Shown piece after piece: positions 33,301 to 46,041 of a stretch of 64,000 nucleotides of DNA. Where the stretch lies: positions 23,100,560 through 23,164,559 of the forward strand of contig NC_135177.1 of assembly GCF_041146795.1 (NCBI RefSeq), in the 5' to 3' direction. A program made the translations under genes and the position numbers. Position 1 is the stretch's first letter; every line of letters starts with the position of its first letter. Under the pieces are notes generated by a model that was not told the DNA's origin, did no database searches, and saw only the letters and a list, made by a program, of their open reading frames with translations. Source of the DNA: Maylandia zebra. Taxonomy: Eukaryota; Chordata; Actinopteri; Cichliformes; Cichlidae.

Positions 33301-36300
33301 AGCGGCGCATGCCTCTGTTGGGCAGCAGAAAGTTCCCCCATCTCTCTCCTTCTCTTTTCTCCTCCTTCTCCGCTGCATATGAGCCCTCCGACCTGGACTC
33401 ACTCAACTCTGTCACACTAGATATCTCCGTCAGAAACAGATGCATGGGGGATTTCTTGGCTGCAGCGACACGTTCTGCCTGCTGCTCAGCATCTTCCTTC
33501 CAAATTGCAGGCAGGATGGTGTCAAGGCGTGACTGAGTCCTCTTCATTCCCCTGGAGAAGAGCTCTGTAGTGGCGGGGTCTGCATCTTCAGATAGACTGG
33601 AATGAGTGACAGTCGTCCCACAGCCAGGTCTCTCGGGAGACATGAAAGGAGAGTCATCCTCATCTGAGTAAGTCGGACTCGATGAAGACTGTCTGTCAAT
33701 TTGGGGTTTTGTGAGCTCAGGGCGGGGTAAATTTCGATAAATAGGGCGCAAAGGGTTTTCTCGACGTACGGGAGAGTCAAAGTCTTTTGCACGCAAGTGA
33801 GAAGTCTCCTTATAAGTGTGCAGCATGCTCTCTCTATCGGACAAATCACAGGTTAGCGGGTCTCTGTTGGATCTCTGCATCTGGGGCTTATTATATCTCA
33901 AGTGAATGTCCCCTGTGTTGTAGAGGGGGCAATTCCTTTGTGGTTTGGAGTGGGGAGGAAGAGGAGGAGGACACATTTGAGGAGGTTGAGGGTAAATTGG
34001 ATGGCTCGATGGGGGAAGCGAGGGCGATAGGGACGGGGAGGGGGGAAGAGTCTGTCGGGCTCGGTGAAGCCCGAGGTGATCAAAGGTAGATGGTGGGCAG
34101 GTGCTTATGTGATGGGGGTCTGTCTCAATTTTTCCGCTGATAGTGTAGTGGGGCAGTCCTCTATATCTGAGTGGAGGGGCGGGAAGAGGGCGCGAGTGAA
34201 GAGGATTGACTGATGACATGGACATAGAACGAGGCTTGGGAGGGAGGATGGGAGCTTGAGAGCTTGTGGATTTTTTATCTGCCTTACTGCTCTTTTTCTT
34301 CTCCACTTCATCGTCATCGCCTAAATCAACTATGGAAAAGTCAGTCACTCTGCTCGAAGTGTCTCTGAATTCAGCCACGCCTGTGTTGGGCAACTGGACT
34401 TGAACCTCGCTCGATCGGACGGTCTGGAGGCCCTTTCCGCACTTGTCAGATGAACAATAAGGGACTCGCTCTTTGCCCAGCATCCCGCTGCGGATCTCCA
34501 TGAGCTCCATGTCTCCAGGGCAATCTGAGCGGAAAGAGGAATGTACCTTCCCTTTGAGAGACGGCGACTTGTCTTGGGGAGTGTGCTCCTCTAGTCTGAT
34601 ATAGTACTCGCTGGCGAGGGATGGGCTACGGGCGCTTATCACTGGGACGACAGTAGGAGTGTCCAAAGACTGTCTATGGTTATTGTTCACAGTAGGGATT
34701 GGCTGAGGAGGAGGAAGAGGTTTGTAGCCTCGTCTGGCATGAGCCTTCTCCCAGAAATACTCAAAGTTCAAGCCTTTGCTAGTTTCGGTGACTGTCAGGA
34801 TGTCATCCAGTTCAGAGGTGGATGGGGTAATACAGTTCCCCACAGGGTCCAGTAGAGGGTAGGAGTTGTCTCTGTCTTCCCTGGCGTAATCCCTCTCCCT
34901 TTGGCGCTCGTTTGCTGCAGTCTGAAAGGCAGGTGGACGGAGTAAGTCCCAGCGTCTTTCAAATGACTCCTCGCTCTCCCCTCTCCTTCTTCTTCCCTCC
35001 TCATACTCCTCGTCCTCTTCATCCTCTTCCCCAACACTCCCCCTCGCTATTCCTCGCTCAGCAGCCAAGAGGGAGGAGAGAAGGAGGAATATCTCAGCTA
35101 CTGAAGGGCGCTGCGACGGAGGTAGCCAGCAGGACTGCATGATCTCATACCTGCAGACAAGGGAGAAAAACAAGAGGATCTAAGTTTGGAGAGACACAGT
35201 TTGTGCTCGGATCGATGCAGTCTAATTAGTGGATAAGTACTGACCAGTAGTCTGCATGGGAGAGCTTCAGTCTAGGCTGGGCAAGCGTGATCTGTCGCTC
35301 CCTAATGACAAAGGTCAGCACCTCTTCATCACTCAGGTGTCTGTGGGGCTGAGAGCCAAACTCAAACAGCTCCCATATCACCACCCCCAAAGACCTGAGA
35401 GGAAAAAATGAGTTGGAGAAGTGAAAAGGGGTGAATCTTCAAAAGAAATCTCTGAGGTTTGTTGTTATATAACACTTTTACTCCAACACCACCATTGCTG
35501 TGGGTGTTGGAGTAAAAGCATTTACTCCAACACCCACAGAGGTTTGACTTTCTAACCGAGGAGAATAAAAACTGTTATGTGAATTGTTTTGTTCCATTTT
35601 TTAAGAAAAACTATGTTTTTTCAGAAAGAATAAAAAAGAATAAATACTCCTAGGTATTTTTGCTCCACTCGTGTGTTTTGTTAGGAGGTTGTTTTCTTGT
35701 TGGTTCGTTTAAAAAAGCACATGAAAGGGAAGGTTGTAATATTAGAGCTTAAAGGATTTGCTCTCATTTCTTCAGCACTCCTTCTGGCATCACCGGGCTT
35801 GGCTACAGCTTTAAGACTGCTGACAAACTGAGCTGGACTCTACTCCAGCAAATGTGAGATCATACTGCTCTTTAGTTTGGTGTTCCCACAAATCATAACA
35901 CAAACAGCAGTTTTATGTAGGAACTATTTTCTTTTATGGATCCACAACAAGCTGCATTTGTATCATATTGTAATATAACTGAGACTGTAGAAAGAGCATT
36001 TCAGATTATGTTCACATAGCCGACTGTCCACGCACTCAATCCTCATTTAATCTCTGCACAGCTGTTAGGAGAAATTAGATTTTCTTTGTTGTCCATCCAG
36101 AGAGCATCATTTAAGTTGCTTTTAATCTGATTTAACCTGAGCCACGCTGATTAAAGGAATGAATGGTGGTAGGAAAAGATTTAAGAGTAGCTTCAAATTG
36201 GACCCCAGATTAAAAAAACCTTTGTGTTTTCATCAATATTTTATCACCAGCCTTATCGGCTTAACTCGTTAATTCAGATCTGTTCCCAGTGGTGTTAACA

Positions 36301-39300
36301 CAGAGCAGCTTTAAAACATACCACACATTGCTGGTCTTGGTTTGGTCCGTAACAATGAGAGATCCTCTGTACTCCTCCAGCAGCTCAGGAGCAATCCAGC
36401 GCAAAGGGATCCATAGTTTGTCTGGAGTTAGGTAATAGTCCTCCTTCATAAAGACACGCCACAGAAATTATTATGGATTTGACTGAATTGACTTTGGATT
36501 TCATTTTTCAGAGGAAAAAAAAATCCTGACCTTATAATGGTTATGCGAGAGGCCATAGTCCCCTATCCTGACAGTGAGGTCTGAGGTCAGAAGACAGTTT
36601 CTTAAAGCCAGATCACTGCAGGGAGAAAACAAGCAGCTACCCTCAGCAGAGATCCTCACGTTTGGAGGCGTGGCAACAGTGGAAGTGAAAGCGACAACTG
36701 ACCTGTGGATGTAGTTGTTTTCGTGAAGATGGAGCAGACCCGAGGTGATCTCAAAAGCCATTCTCTGAAGGGTTAAGAGGTCCCGGGTCAGCAGGTCTGG
36801 AGTCATCCCATCTGACTTACGCTGGGCTCGCAGATACCGCTTCAAGTCACCCTACGTTGTACATCACAACAAAATATAAACAGTGGATTGAAAAATATGG
36901 CTGAGTGAAGTGCATACAGAGTGTTCTTCCTTCTCCTGAAACAGAGATAAAACCTGCAGGACCATCATGTAGGCAAAGAAGATATATTTTACTTCTGCAG
37001 CAAATACCCCCCCCCCCCCTTTTTTTTTTAGGTGTTTTACATCACAGCGCCTCAAAAGCAGCAGGGGAATTAGTAATGAGCTGGCAGCCTTTGTGTTAGT
37101 CATTTGTGCTCCTGGAAGAGCAAGGAAATAAAATGGGGACAACATAAAGGGATGAAAAATATCTGCAAGGAAAGGACAATAGGAGACTTTATCAAAGAGG
37201 GTAACTGCAGTCAGTGAGGACTCCAGTGCTGTGTGGCTCCTCTCACTGTGTTGCTGTAATTGATCTGCTTGTATCTTTGTTTGGCCTGGAAGTCTGCTCA
37301 TATGGTTTTCTTAATCAGCTGGTGATTAAACCGCCCGAGAGAAGGAAAACAAATTGATTGTATTGACGCAAAACAGATTTTAGTGACAGCGGAGCATCGA
37401 TAACTGTAAAAAACAATTTTGCCTCAAATTATATGAAATTAAAATAAGATGTAAAGATCTTATCGATGCAGCTCGACTGTGATTTCTCATGTGTTTCTCA
37501 CTGACATCACCAATATACCATAACCAATTTGTGCACAAATTATCTAAAAAACCCCAAGCATAGCACAACAAAAACATTGCACGCTATACTAAACTAAAAA
37601 TATGCACCTTTCATTTGTGTGATTCCTATTATTAGTTCATCCGCCTCCTTTTATGTTCAGTTACTTACCAGCTGACAGAACTCCATAACCAGGAGGAAGG
37701 GGATGCTCTCACTGCACTGCCCCAAACACTGAAGGATGTTGGGATGTTTAAGGCTCCTGAATGGAAACATAAGAGGGACGCAGGAACAGACAGAAGATAG
37801 ATAAATGTTTATACGCTGCCTTTAAATGCTTAACAGTGAGACTTAAAGTGAGCAAAACTTAGCTAGATGATCCTGAACACTGGAATTCAGTTCCATCTCA
37901 GACCACACAGGCTAATCAGGGCTGTCACCATTATCTACTTATATTTCTTTAAGTGACTAAAAATCTTCACATTAATTATACGAATAGTTCTATTAGTAAA
38001 ATAAATCTTTTGTTCTTTTCATCACATGAATTATAAATGATTCACATCACAAATGCAAACCATGCAGAGCTAGCAGACAAGCCTTAGTGAATCTGAGTAT
38101 ATATGCTATAGCTGTAAGTGCACCCTTAAAAACTCAGTAGTAACACACCAATCACAGCACAAACCGATCCACAGGACCAGACACTCACATACAAACCAAT
38201 GAATCCTCAATCATTCAAGCCAAAATATCACAAAACTGCACAAACACACTGAAACCGAACATAAAGTCACGTAACAAAAGACATGACTTTCACCTAAACA
38301 CACCACATGATTCAGCAGGCTGTAGAACCACCTTTAGGAGCATCGACTTGAAGCAGTTTAACTTTCTGTATGACTTTATCCAGCTCTCACATTGTTGTTG
38401 AGGAATTATGACCCACGCTTCTTTGCAACACTGCTTCAGCTCACTGAGTTGCATTTCAGATTTGACTTTGATTGCAACACTGACTCTTTTCTTTCTCAGA
38501 TTTGCTCCTGTGCTTGGCATCGATGCACAATTTGGACCAAGTTTTAGCTGACAGATGGCCTCACATTTGACTCTACAGTGCTTTAGTATACAGAGTTCAT
38601 AGTTGACTCAATGTGTGCAAGGTGCCCAAATTATTACCAATCCACCACAGTGTTTGACAGTTGGTATGAAGTGTTTGTGCTGATATGCTGCGTTTAGTTT
38701 TCTTGAAATGTGGTATTGTACATTATTCCAAGCATCTTTACTTTGGTCTTGACTACCCAATGGACATCTTTCCAGAGATCTTGTGGTTTTTCAGATGCAA
38801 TTTGCAACTTTTTAGAGAGAAGAGGCTTTCTTCTGGCAATCCTTCCAAACAAGCCATAGTTTTTAAGCCTTTTTCTAATTGTACTGGCATGAAAATGCTA
38901 ACTGAGGCTTATAGAGACTGAGATGTAACCTTGTCAGACCAAGGTCTAACCAAGGTCAGACCTTTCAGAATGTAGCATTGCGTTAATACACAACTGAATG
39001 CTCTAAACCAGTAAACCACCAAAACCTTTGATTTTATACAGTTCCTCACACTTGCTGATGATCAGTTAGTCAAGCAGTACCTGGCTGCTTCTTAAGTCGA
39101 ATGGAAACAGTAGTGTTACGCTTAAGTTTTCACAGGAGTCTGTGCAGTCCTGGCAAGTATAAGAGAGTCACACCTGATTCAATATCCTACATTTATTATT
39201 TCTCCATACCTGCCTCTTGTGGCTCCAGTGGTTACTGTTATGCAAATTTTACAGAATCTCACTCAAAGGCTGCAATATGGCTACCAAAATTTAAGCAGTT

Positions 39301-42300
39301 TCTCCCACCTGTATGGCTCAGACTCAGCCAAGAACTTCCTCTGCTCCAGAGGGCTGGCACTGACACGCAGCTCCTTCACCACAGCCTGCGAGGAGCTGCA
39401 GTCACACAGCACTTCAGCCAGAATCACCTAGAAGAGATCGATGGACAATAACATGGAAAATTCCCACAGGAAGAGACGGGTACTAAAAGAACTACTTTGA
39501 GTTAGCATCTGTAATCTGTTTGTTAGACAGAATTAAAGCAGGGGATGCTGTTTTAAAGACAACCAATGATTTGGGATGGTTATATTTCAGATTTCCTTAC
39601 CTTTCCAAACCAGCCATTTCCTATCTCCTGGAGATAGTTTAAAGCGTGCCTTTTGAAGCACTGAGATTTGGGATCTACAAAAAAAACAGAAATAAAAACA
39701 GATTAGGGTCACACAGACGTCAGCAGTTGATGTTCTTTCAGATGTACAATTTATTAACAGAACAAAAACACTCAGATTCTGCCCTGTAGCAACACATAAA
39801 TATGACATATCCACCCCAACCATGTTTTAAACATATACGAAATCATATAAAAATGTATCTAGCTGGAAAATTCAGAGTCATGGACAAAATTTTAACTCAC
39901 TGAGAAATCTACTCTCGCTGTATTTTTCCCTGGTTTTCCATGTTGTGTTTTCCTGCTGTGCATGTGCAATCTGAACTGCGATGATCAATGAACATAATCT
40001 GCCGCCACTTTGATAATCAGTTGACTGCTTAAGCTGTTATTCCAGGTCAAAACATCTCTCATTCCAGCTTCTCAAATGTAAGGATTTGTTCCTTCTCATT
40101 TTACAGCAAAAATGAATAATTTCATGTTTTGGAGTGTTGATAAAGCAAAATCACAAATTTCACGACATCACTTTAAGAAACTTTAACAGATTTTTGTTCC
40201 CTTTTTTTCTTGTGATTTTATAGAAACTTAATCAATAATGAAAACAATCATCAGCTCATGCCATCGTGCAGAGAGAGTTCAATGTTTCCACAATAAACTT
40301 GATTATTGTTCATGCTCATACATTCAGCTTTTTAACCTGAATTAAGCAGAGAGAAATATTTCTCTACTTTTTGAAAACTTTCATCATCAGAATCTGTACC
40401 ATCAGAGTTCAAACATACAACTCAAGAAAGCTTGCTCAAAGGAAGTCAGAGTCTCTCATTATAATGTTGAGTTTGCATGGTCTCCCTGTGCCTGCGAGGG
40501 TTTTCTCCAGCTACTCTGGCATCCTTCCACAGTCTACAGTTAGGTTAATTGATGATTTTTTTAAAAGTCCAAAGGTGTGAGTGTAAGGTAGATAAAGCTC
40601 TTATGTGCATAGAATAGAACTGTGTGCACTATAAGTGTGGCCTGCAGTGTAAAGTGCTGTGAGCGGTCAGTGAGACCACTAAATAGCAAAACTCATGACA
40701 CTTTACTGTATAGTTTGAATACGTTTGCAGGTTATATTGCAGTGCTACATAAATAAAACTGAATTGAACCAAATACATAAACTCCACACATCCCTGCCTG
40801 TGTCCTGATTACAGCCCTGATGCAAAATTGTCACAAATCATAGTTTCCACTTCACTGAGGTTCAGTAGGGAGTCCAATCCTTCTGGTTGTGCACTCAGTT
40901 TGAGACCTTTAGTGGATCCGCATCAGTGATTCAGGCAACAGATCCTGAGGGAGTTTAGTGCAGGATTTCATCTTTATTTTGAGCGGTAGGAAGCTCAATA
41001 AGAGTTTGAGCAAAGTGAGAGGCACTTTAGGTTTTTACCTGCTCCATCCTGCAGGGAGGGGCAGCTGGGGCGGTCTCTGACTGGCAAGGTGTAGACCTCA
41101 GGGAGGGAGGGACATGATGACAGGCTGTCCTCCTGGATGGGACTGGAGCCTCCAGAGCACTCTTCCCCATCTGCGTTATCGAACTCCTGGTTGAACCACA
41201 GCAGCACATAAAAAAATCACTAAGCTGTAATAGCTATGAATATAAAATAAAACGTATTATTCCACTTAATAATAAAGCTGAGTTTAGCAGTAACCACCAA
41301 GGACAGACAATGAAAAATCATTCATTCTGAACAAATGGTACTCTGTCTGCCAGCTGAACAAAAACACTAAGTTAAAATTAGACCGAGAGATGATTATTGA
41401 CCCCTTCTGCTTCATTAAGTTGGAGTTACTGACTGTTCACACTTCGAAATCAAATACTTGTGCAGTTTACCAAGTCAGACACATATAAAAGCATGCAGAC
41501 AAGCACAAAACGCATTAAAAAACAAAGAAAAGAAGCAAAAGAAAGCAGAGAGAGGTGAATAGATCTCTTACATGTTGAAGACTTACATTGAACCCCACTC
41601 CTCCCCTCTTACAGCACAGGCAGGTGAGGAGCAGCAGAACAAAAGAGACAAGCCCCGAGCAAGAGATGAGGATGACGACGTAGGGTGGAGGAGAGAGGGA
41701 TGCAGCCCTGGACTGAGAAACTGAGAGGACGACAGGAAGAAAAATACAACGGAGGACAGGTTTAATGTAGAAATTCAGGGGATTTGTGCTTCTACAAGGG
41801 GAGCAATGCTAGGTCGGAGTCAGTGAAAAAAGAAAAAAAAGAGAGACTTCACTGAAGCAGAAAGGTGTGAAATCTTGTTACATAGGTGTTGTGTTTAGCA
41901 GAAAAACCATTGGAGCGTTTTCTTAGAAGCAGGCCTGAGACACAGTGGAGAACCCCAATGGACGGTTTGCATCAGGGAGTTGGGGAGAAATAAGCAGGAA
42001 AACAAACTAAGTTGAAGATTAAAGAACACATTGTCTGAGTCAGTAAAAAGAAAATAGAGACTGGAATTAAAATTTGGGAGAGTATACCATTCCAGTAAGG
42101 AGAAAAGCTTGGGGGGAAGGGGGGAAATATCAGAAATGGCATTCCACTCAGGAAACACAGTTAAGAAGCAGGGGAGGTGGGTGGCTGGAGTTGTCATTTA
42201 GGTAAAAAAAAGGAGCGCTAACTCGGGAAGGGATCAGAAATTGGAGAAGAATTACTCAAATCAGGAAGGTTTACTACTCAGGTGAGAGAGGGAGGGGTCG

Positions 42301-44045
42301 GGACATTTGATTTTTGTACCTCAATGTAGTCGAGTGTGGGAAGTGAACCATCTGCAGAAAAGAAAAGGGGCAGGGCAGCGTGGTTAAATACCCTTCAGGT
42401 ATTGTTTATAGGTTTCATTTCACTTCTGCAGCCAAAACATTTTATTACCATTGACAGATGACCAAAAAAGAGGAACAATGACACCTTGAAACAGTCACGA
42501 GGTGTCAAACTCACGCTTAAACTGTACATGAAATGTAACAATTAATAATTAAATTACATCTTTTCTGTGTAAATAAAGCAGTCAAAAGCAGATATACAAC
42601 TATGATCATAAGAAAAAATTAAGAGATATAATACAAAATATAATAGGGGAAAGGAGGCACATATAAACCTTGATACTGTAACTATAACTGGCAGATAAAT
42701 TGCTGTTTATTTTTATATGTGCAGTCTGAAGATATCACAGTGTGATTGTCTGTGTCCCTCATACAAATCCCAAAGTACATTCCTCAACATGGTCATGATA
42801 TTGTAAACACTGCATGCATAAATGTTAAAGTATATTTAATAATTGAACAGCTTGATAAATATTGTAAGAACAGGATCAACACTCGACAAAAAAACTAAAA
42901 CTTTTTTTTTAATCTAGGAAATGAAATAATATTTTGTTTCTGTGACTTCTGCACAGCACCTAATGTAGACTTTTATCAACTTTTATTTTATTTTATTTTT
43001 GTGCTCAACATAAAGTTGCAACATAGTGCAGAAGCAGCCAGAGAAAAGGTAAGTGAAGATGTGCCCAGCATATAAAACCAGCTCTGTACTGAAGTGAAAG
43101 CTGCTGTGGCCCAATCTGTGGCTAATAAAAGAAAACTGTCACTCTGGATTGCACCAAACTGATAATCCAAGAAAAGGGAAAGATAGCTAATTATTGGTCA
43201 TATAAACCTCAAATCACATCAGCAGAGCAGTGGAGCATTGTAAAGTCTGAATGACCCTCTCGCCCCCCTCCTAAAAACATGCACCAGCAGCACAAGTAGT
43301 GGCACAAATCCTGATGCACAATTCCTGAGCAGTGCTATTCTTTCATCTTTCCCTAGACAGATGTCCAGACAGACACTGCATATAAATAGGAACCCAGCAC
43401 AGGGCCTTTTCCACCAGCCTCTGTGCCAACAGCTTCTATCAAAACAATACACCACAATACAATGACTGCACACATTACACAAACACAACAGTCTGCCAGC
43501 TCTCAGCGAACAAGGCATATTCAAATTTACGGCAAAAAGTAAAGATGCCAGCAGTGGTTATTGGGCTAAATAGTCTCAAGAGCCAAGTGGAGGCTATTTT
43601 TAGACTAAATATCCAGCACTGACCGACGATTTTAGCCCTGCTGTGCATACAGTACATGTTGTTTTTAAAAAGGCATCGATGTGAGGCCCGAAATATTTTC
43701 ATCATTGCATGCAAATACGGTACCCAACCCATCACCCAGTCGGCCTCGCTCCTGTTGTGATTAGGTCAGCCAGCACTAATAATTCGCATTATGTCTCAGC
43801 CTAACTGGCTGATAATGCAATATTCACCTCAGTGTGCAGAGGCCTTTTCATAAATGACTATACCACCCCCCCACCCACCCCCCAAAATCCTCTTCTCCTT
43901 TCTCCAGCATCCCTGACAGCTTTTCAAACCTCCTCCTTCTCCGACTCCGCTCACCTTCCCTCTGCGGTGCTCCGAGGGCTCTCTCCGGGCTGAAGTACGA
44001 CATGATCCCCGCCAACGCTACCATCACCCAGCAGTGTGGCCGCAT
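24361..44045 (-). CDS. lmtk3: Lemur tyrosine kinase 3-like transmembrane kinase
   Basis: LMTK kinases are neuronal membrane-anchored kinases with long disordered tails. Coding exons in order: 43955-44045, 42320-42351, 41587-41712, 41039-41186, 39601-39674, 39309-39427, 37669-37756, 36703-36851, 36531-36615, 36322-36443, 35245-35394, 28907-35150, 28653-28816, 28257-28390, 27511-27845, 27348-27432, 24361-24488. The sum is 8,274 nt, or 2757 aa, against about 1,460-1,500 in human LMTK3. Visible parts are a signal-like N-terminus, a transmembrane helix at about 52-75 ([19 protein letters not shown]), glycine loop GNGWFGK 151-157, lysine 175 in VVK, HSD instead of HRD at 275-277, GDYG instead of DFG at 294-297, and kinase end near 423. 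The tail keeps [31 protein letters not shown], an RVxF-like RNVSF near 2672, [15 protein letters not shown] and a final SRFTVSP. Details favour LMTK3, though LMTK2 or AATK cannot be fully excluded. Confidence 0.88.
24803..24840. repeat. Perfect inverted repeat, 16-bp arms, 6-bp loop
   Basis: The arm TGCCATAAAAAGCAAT (24803-24818) and its exact reverse complement (24825-24840) flank GAAAAT. The pairing continues imperfectly outward for a few bases. Confidence 0.95.
24985..25203 (+). mobile_element. Diverged SINE-like repeat
   Basis: A degenerate tRNA-like head with a B-box-like GGATCAATCCC is followed by 'cttggacaagacactgaacc' and a tail ending 'ccatttacca'. It is related in structure to 17,095-17,418 but lies in the opposite orientation. 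Confidence 0.5.
25440..25475. repeat. Perfect inverted repeat, 16-bp arms, 4-bp loop
   Basis: The arm CTGATAATCTATATCT (25440-25455) and its exact reverse complement (25460-25475) flank TAAT, in the last lmtk3 intron. Confidence 0.95.
32850..33570 (-). repeat. lmtk3: Threefold motif repeat encoded in the Lmtk3 tail
   Basis: Protein residues about 925-1165 contain three units. Each opens with a basic Ser motif ([39 protein letters not shown]) and closes with a hydrophobic/acidic motif ([21 protein letters not shown] then FLTEI). Spacers differ in length and sequence, so this is a motif repeat and not a recent DNA duplication. Confidence 0.8.
35498..35539. repeat. Perfect inverted repeat, 19-bp arms, 4-bp loop, with a third half-copy
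   Basis: The arm CTGTGGGTGTTGGAGTAAA (35498-35516) and its exact reverse complement (35521-35539) flank AGCA. A further TTTTACTCCAACACC copy lies at about 35,476-35,490, so three related arms stand side by side in an lmtk3 intron. Confidence 0.95.
37008..37032. repeat. Poly-C / poly-T homopolymer junction
   Basis: A C run followed by a T run in the lmtk3 intron between exons 37669-37756 and 36703-36851. Confidence 0.85.
38280..39135 (-). mobile_element. Degraded Tc1/mariner element in an lmtk3 intron
   Basis: The minus strand carries a broken transposase of a widespread teleost Tc1-like family, with landmarks 'tatgactttatcc', 'ctttagctgacagatggcct' and 'cttgctgatgatcagttag'. Internal stops and gaps make it inactive. 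The same family occurs in opposite orientation at 52,440-53,170. Confidence 0.75.
40465..40780 (+). repeat. Dispersed repeat fragments
   Basis: The left part (to about 40,560) resembles the start of the repeat at 19,035-19,265. The right part, with 'gtgtggcctgcagtgtaaag' and a terminal 'ataaataaaactgaattgaa', resembles the tail of a SINE-like unit. The boundaries are uncertain. Confidence 0.45.
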
Positions 44046-44290
44046 CGTCGCCGCGTCCGCAGCAACAACAACAACAGCATCCGAGCGCCGCTGCCGACTG
44101 TCAGCGTCGGTGTCCTCTCTCCCGTCCCCCCGCCACGGTCTGTGCCGTCTCCGGGCTCACGCTGTCTCCGTCTCCCCCTCCTCCTCTCCGCTTTCTTCTA
44201 ATAATAAAGAGCGTCTCCTTGCCTTCCTTGTTGTGCTCTCCCCCTCCCCCTCCTCTTCCCCTCCGCTCTAATCCGCAATTAAACACAGTG
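43950..44290 (-). promoter_or_regulatory. lmtk3: CpG-rich lmtk3 5' region
   Basis: GC- and CpG-rich sequence covers coding exon 1 and the adjoining 5' UTR and promoter, in contrast to the AT-rich surroundings. The opposite strand is rich in short open frames only because of its Ser/Pro/Arg-rich composition. Confidence 0.6.
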
Positions 44291-45330
44291 TGTGAGATGC
44301 TCTATTGTGCATCCTCAGGCCGCCTCTCGCTGCGCATCCATTTCTGCTCTGCCTCGGTCACAAGCACCGCTGAAAACAACCATCCTCTATTTCTGACGTT
44401 ATATTTATATATTTCCTACCCTCTACCTGCTCCTCCTCCCTCCATCTCACGGTGTTGGAGGGTGTCTGTGTTTTTCTCCTCCGCCAGCCTACGTCAGCCT
44501 CGCACGGCGCGCATTGTCATGGTCCGGCTTGATCATTCACCACAGCCTCATAGTATCAAAACACACCCGTGATAATGCGCCCACAGGGGAGCAAACGAGG
44601 CGGCTTATATCGATCTGGGATTGGATTTTTAAAATCCACATAATATCACTTAAGGATTCATATCATGACCTTTGGGTGTGATGTGATTTGTGCTCTGGCA
44701 TCCTATAAAATAATCTCAGAAACAAAGCCATAAATTCACCTTTTAGAGGTTATTACAGCCAATCTAAGCCTAATAAACTTATCAAAAAGAGCCAGCACAT
44801 ATGCCACCACAAACTAGCTATATCACCTATAAAAGTAGTTTTGCATTGCAGGGTGGGTACATTTCCACAGCATATGCCTGTAAAATCTCAAATCCTTTGT
44901 TCTGGTCACCGTCACACACACAAAAGGTCATTTTTTCACAGCCGTGTTCTCCTATTAGGAAAAGCACGAGTGTTACTATGAACGTTAGCGATGGCTCTGC
45001 TCTATTCGAGCATCCTGTAAACTGTGAGTGTGAGTCAGCACAGCGGCATGACCCCGAAACTGAAGCAGTCGTCAGTAATTTCAACAGTTCTACCTGTGCT
45101 TTTTCTTTTTCTGTGAGTGATGCATGATATACATTAAACACATACACAAAATAGAGAAACGGTCAGTTCGCCTCAAAGATGAGTAGAGAGAGAGCTTTTT
45201 CCTGGAAATAATAATACTTTTATTGTTGCCATTGACATTTACAGTGTTTCTTTAAACCAGCAGTGTCACAGAATACTGAAAATATTAATTATGATTTTTG
45301 TTTATATTTGATAATCATACATTATAAGGG
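44291..45330. other. Spacer upstream of lmtk3
   Basis: I see no supportable gene or mobile element. Confidence 0.5.
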
Positions 45331-45339
45331 ATTTGGATC

Positions 45340-45680
45340 GGTGAAGAGAAGAGTTGTCGAAGATACGAGCTGTGGAGATGATCTTCCTCTGAAGCGCTTC
45401 TTTAGAGTCAGGGTGAGGAGCTCTGTCATTCTGGAAGTACTCTGAGCACAGCCGCTACTCCTCCACATCTAAAGGAGCCTGCTGAGGTGGATCGGTCATC
45501 TGAATATGATGCCTCCTAGGTTAAATGTTTTGGACATGTCCTACCAAGAGCAAACCTTGGGTTTGACCCAGAGTATGCTGGAGAAATTAAATCATTATAT
45601 CCCTCTTTCTCTGGTTTGGGAATGTCTCAGTCTCTCCCTCAGAAGACCTGCAGGAGGTGGATGCATGCATGTATGGAAAT
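45340..45680 (+). repeat. Ancient interspersed repeat fragment
   Basis: The order of 'ccgctactcctccacat', 'aggagcctgctgaggtgg' and 'ggacatgtcctaccaaga' follows a common fish retroelement-derived repeat. It is heavily diverged. The parent family is not certain. Confidence 0.5.
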
Positions 45681-46041
45681 GGCCTAAAACTAGTAACTCA
45701 AACCATCGCAGAAGACGATTTAATGTAAATGTTTTTAGATTAACAGACTCTTTAGATTGTTACTGTATATGTCCTGCTAACAGCTGTTCACACAGCGCTG
45801 TCTTTGCTGGCGTGCTGAGCATCAAGCCCCCTGTGATGGGCCATCTGCCCTGCTGATGTGTTCATGGGTAAAACTCTGCAGATAAATTTGACCTCTGCCC
45901 CTCATGCGAGTAACAAATAATAAATAAAAATAAACGATCACAACGCTGAAGGCTCAGACTTTCTGTTTGTATCATAGTGAGTTCACAGTGACGCCGTCCT
46001 GTGAACGTCTTTATTTGGAGTCTGTAAACAGCAAAGAGAGC

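Noticed and set aside
28871-35173. Many open frames on the plus strand opposite the large lmtk3 exon
   Set aside because: They are shadows of a GC-biased long coding exon and none resembles a known protein.
44002-44572. Plus-strand open frames rich in Ser, Pro and Arg
   Set aside because: They arise from the CpG-rich lmtk3 5' region read antisense. They have no family resemblance and no splice structure.
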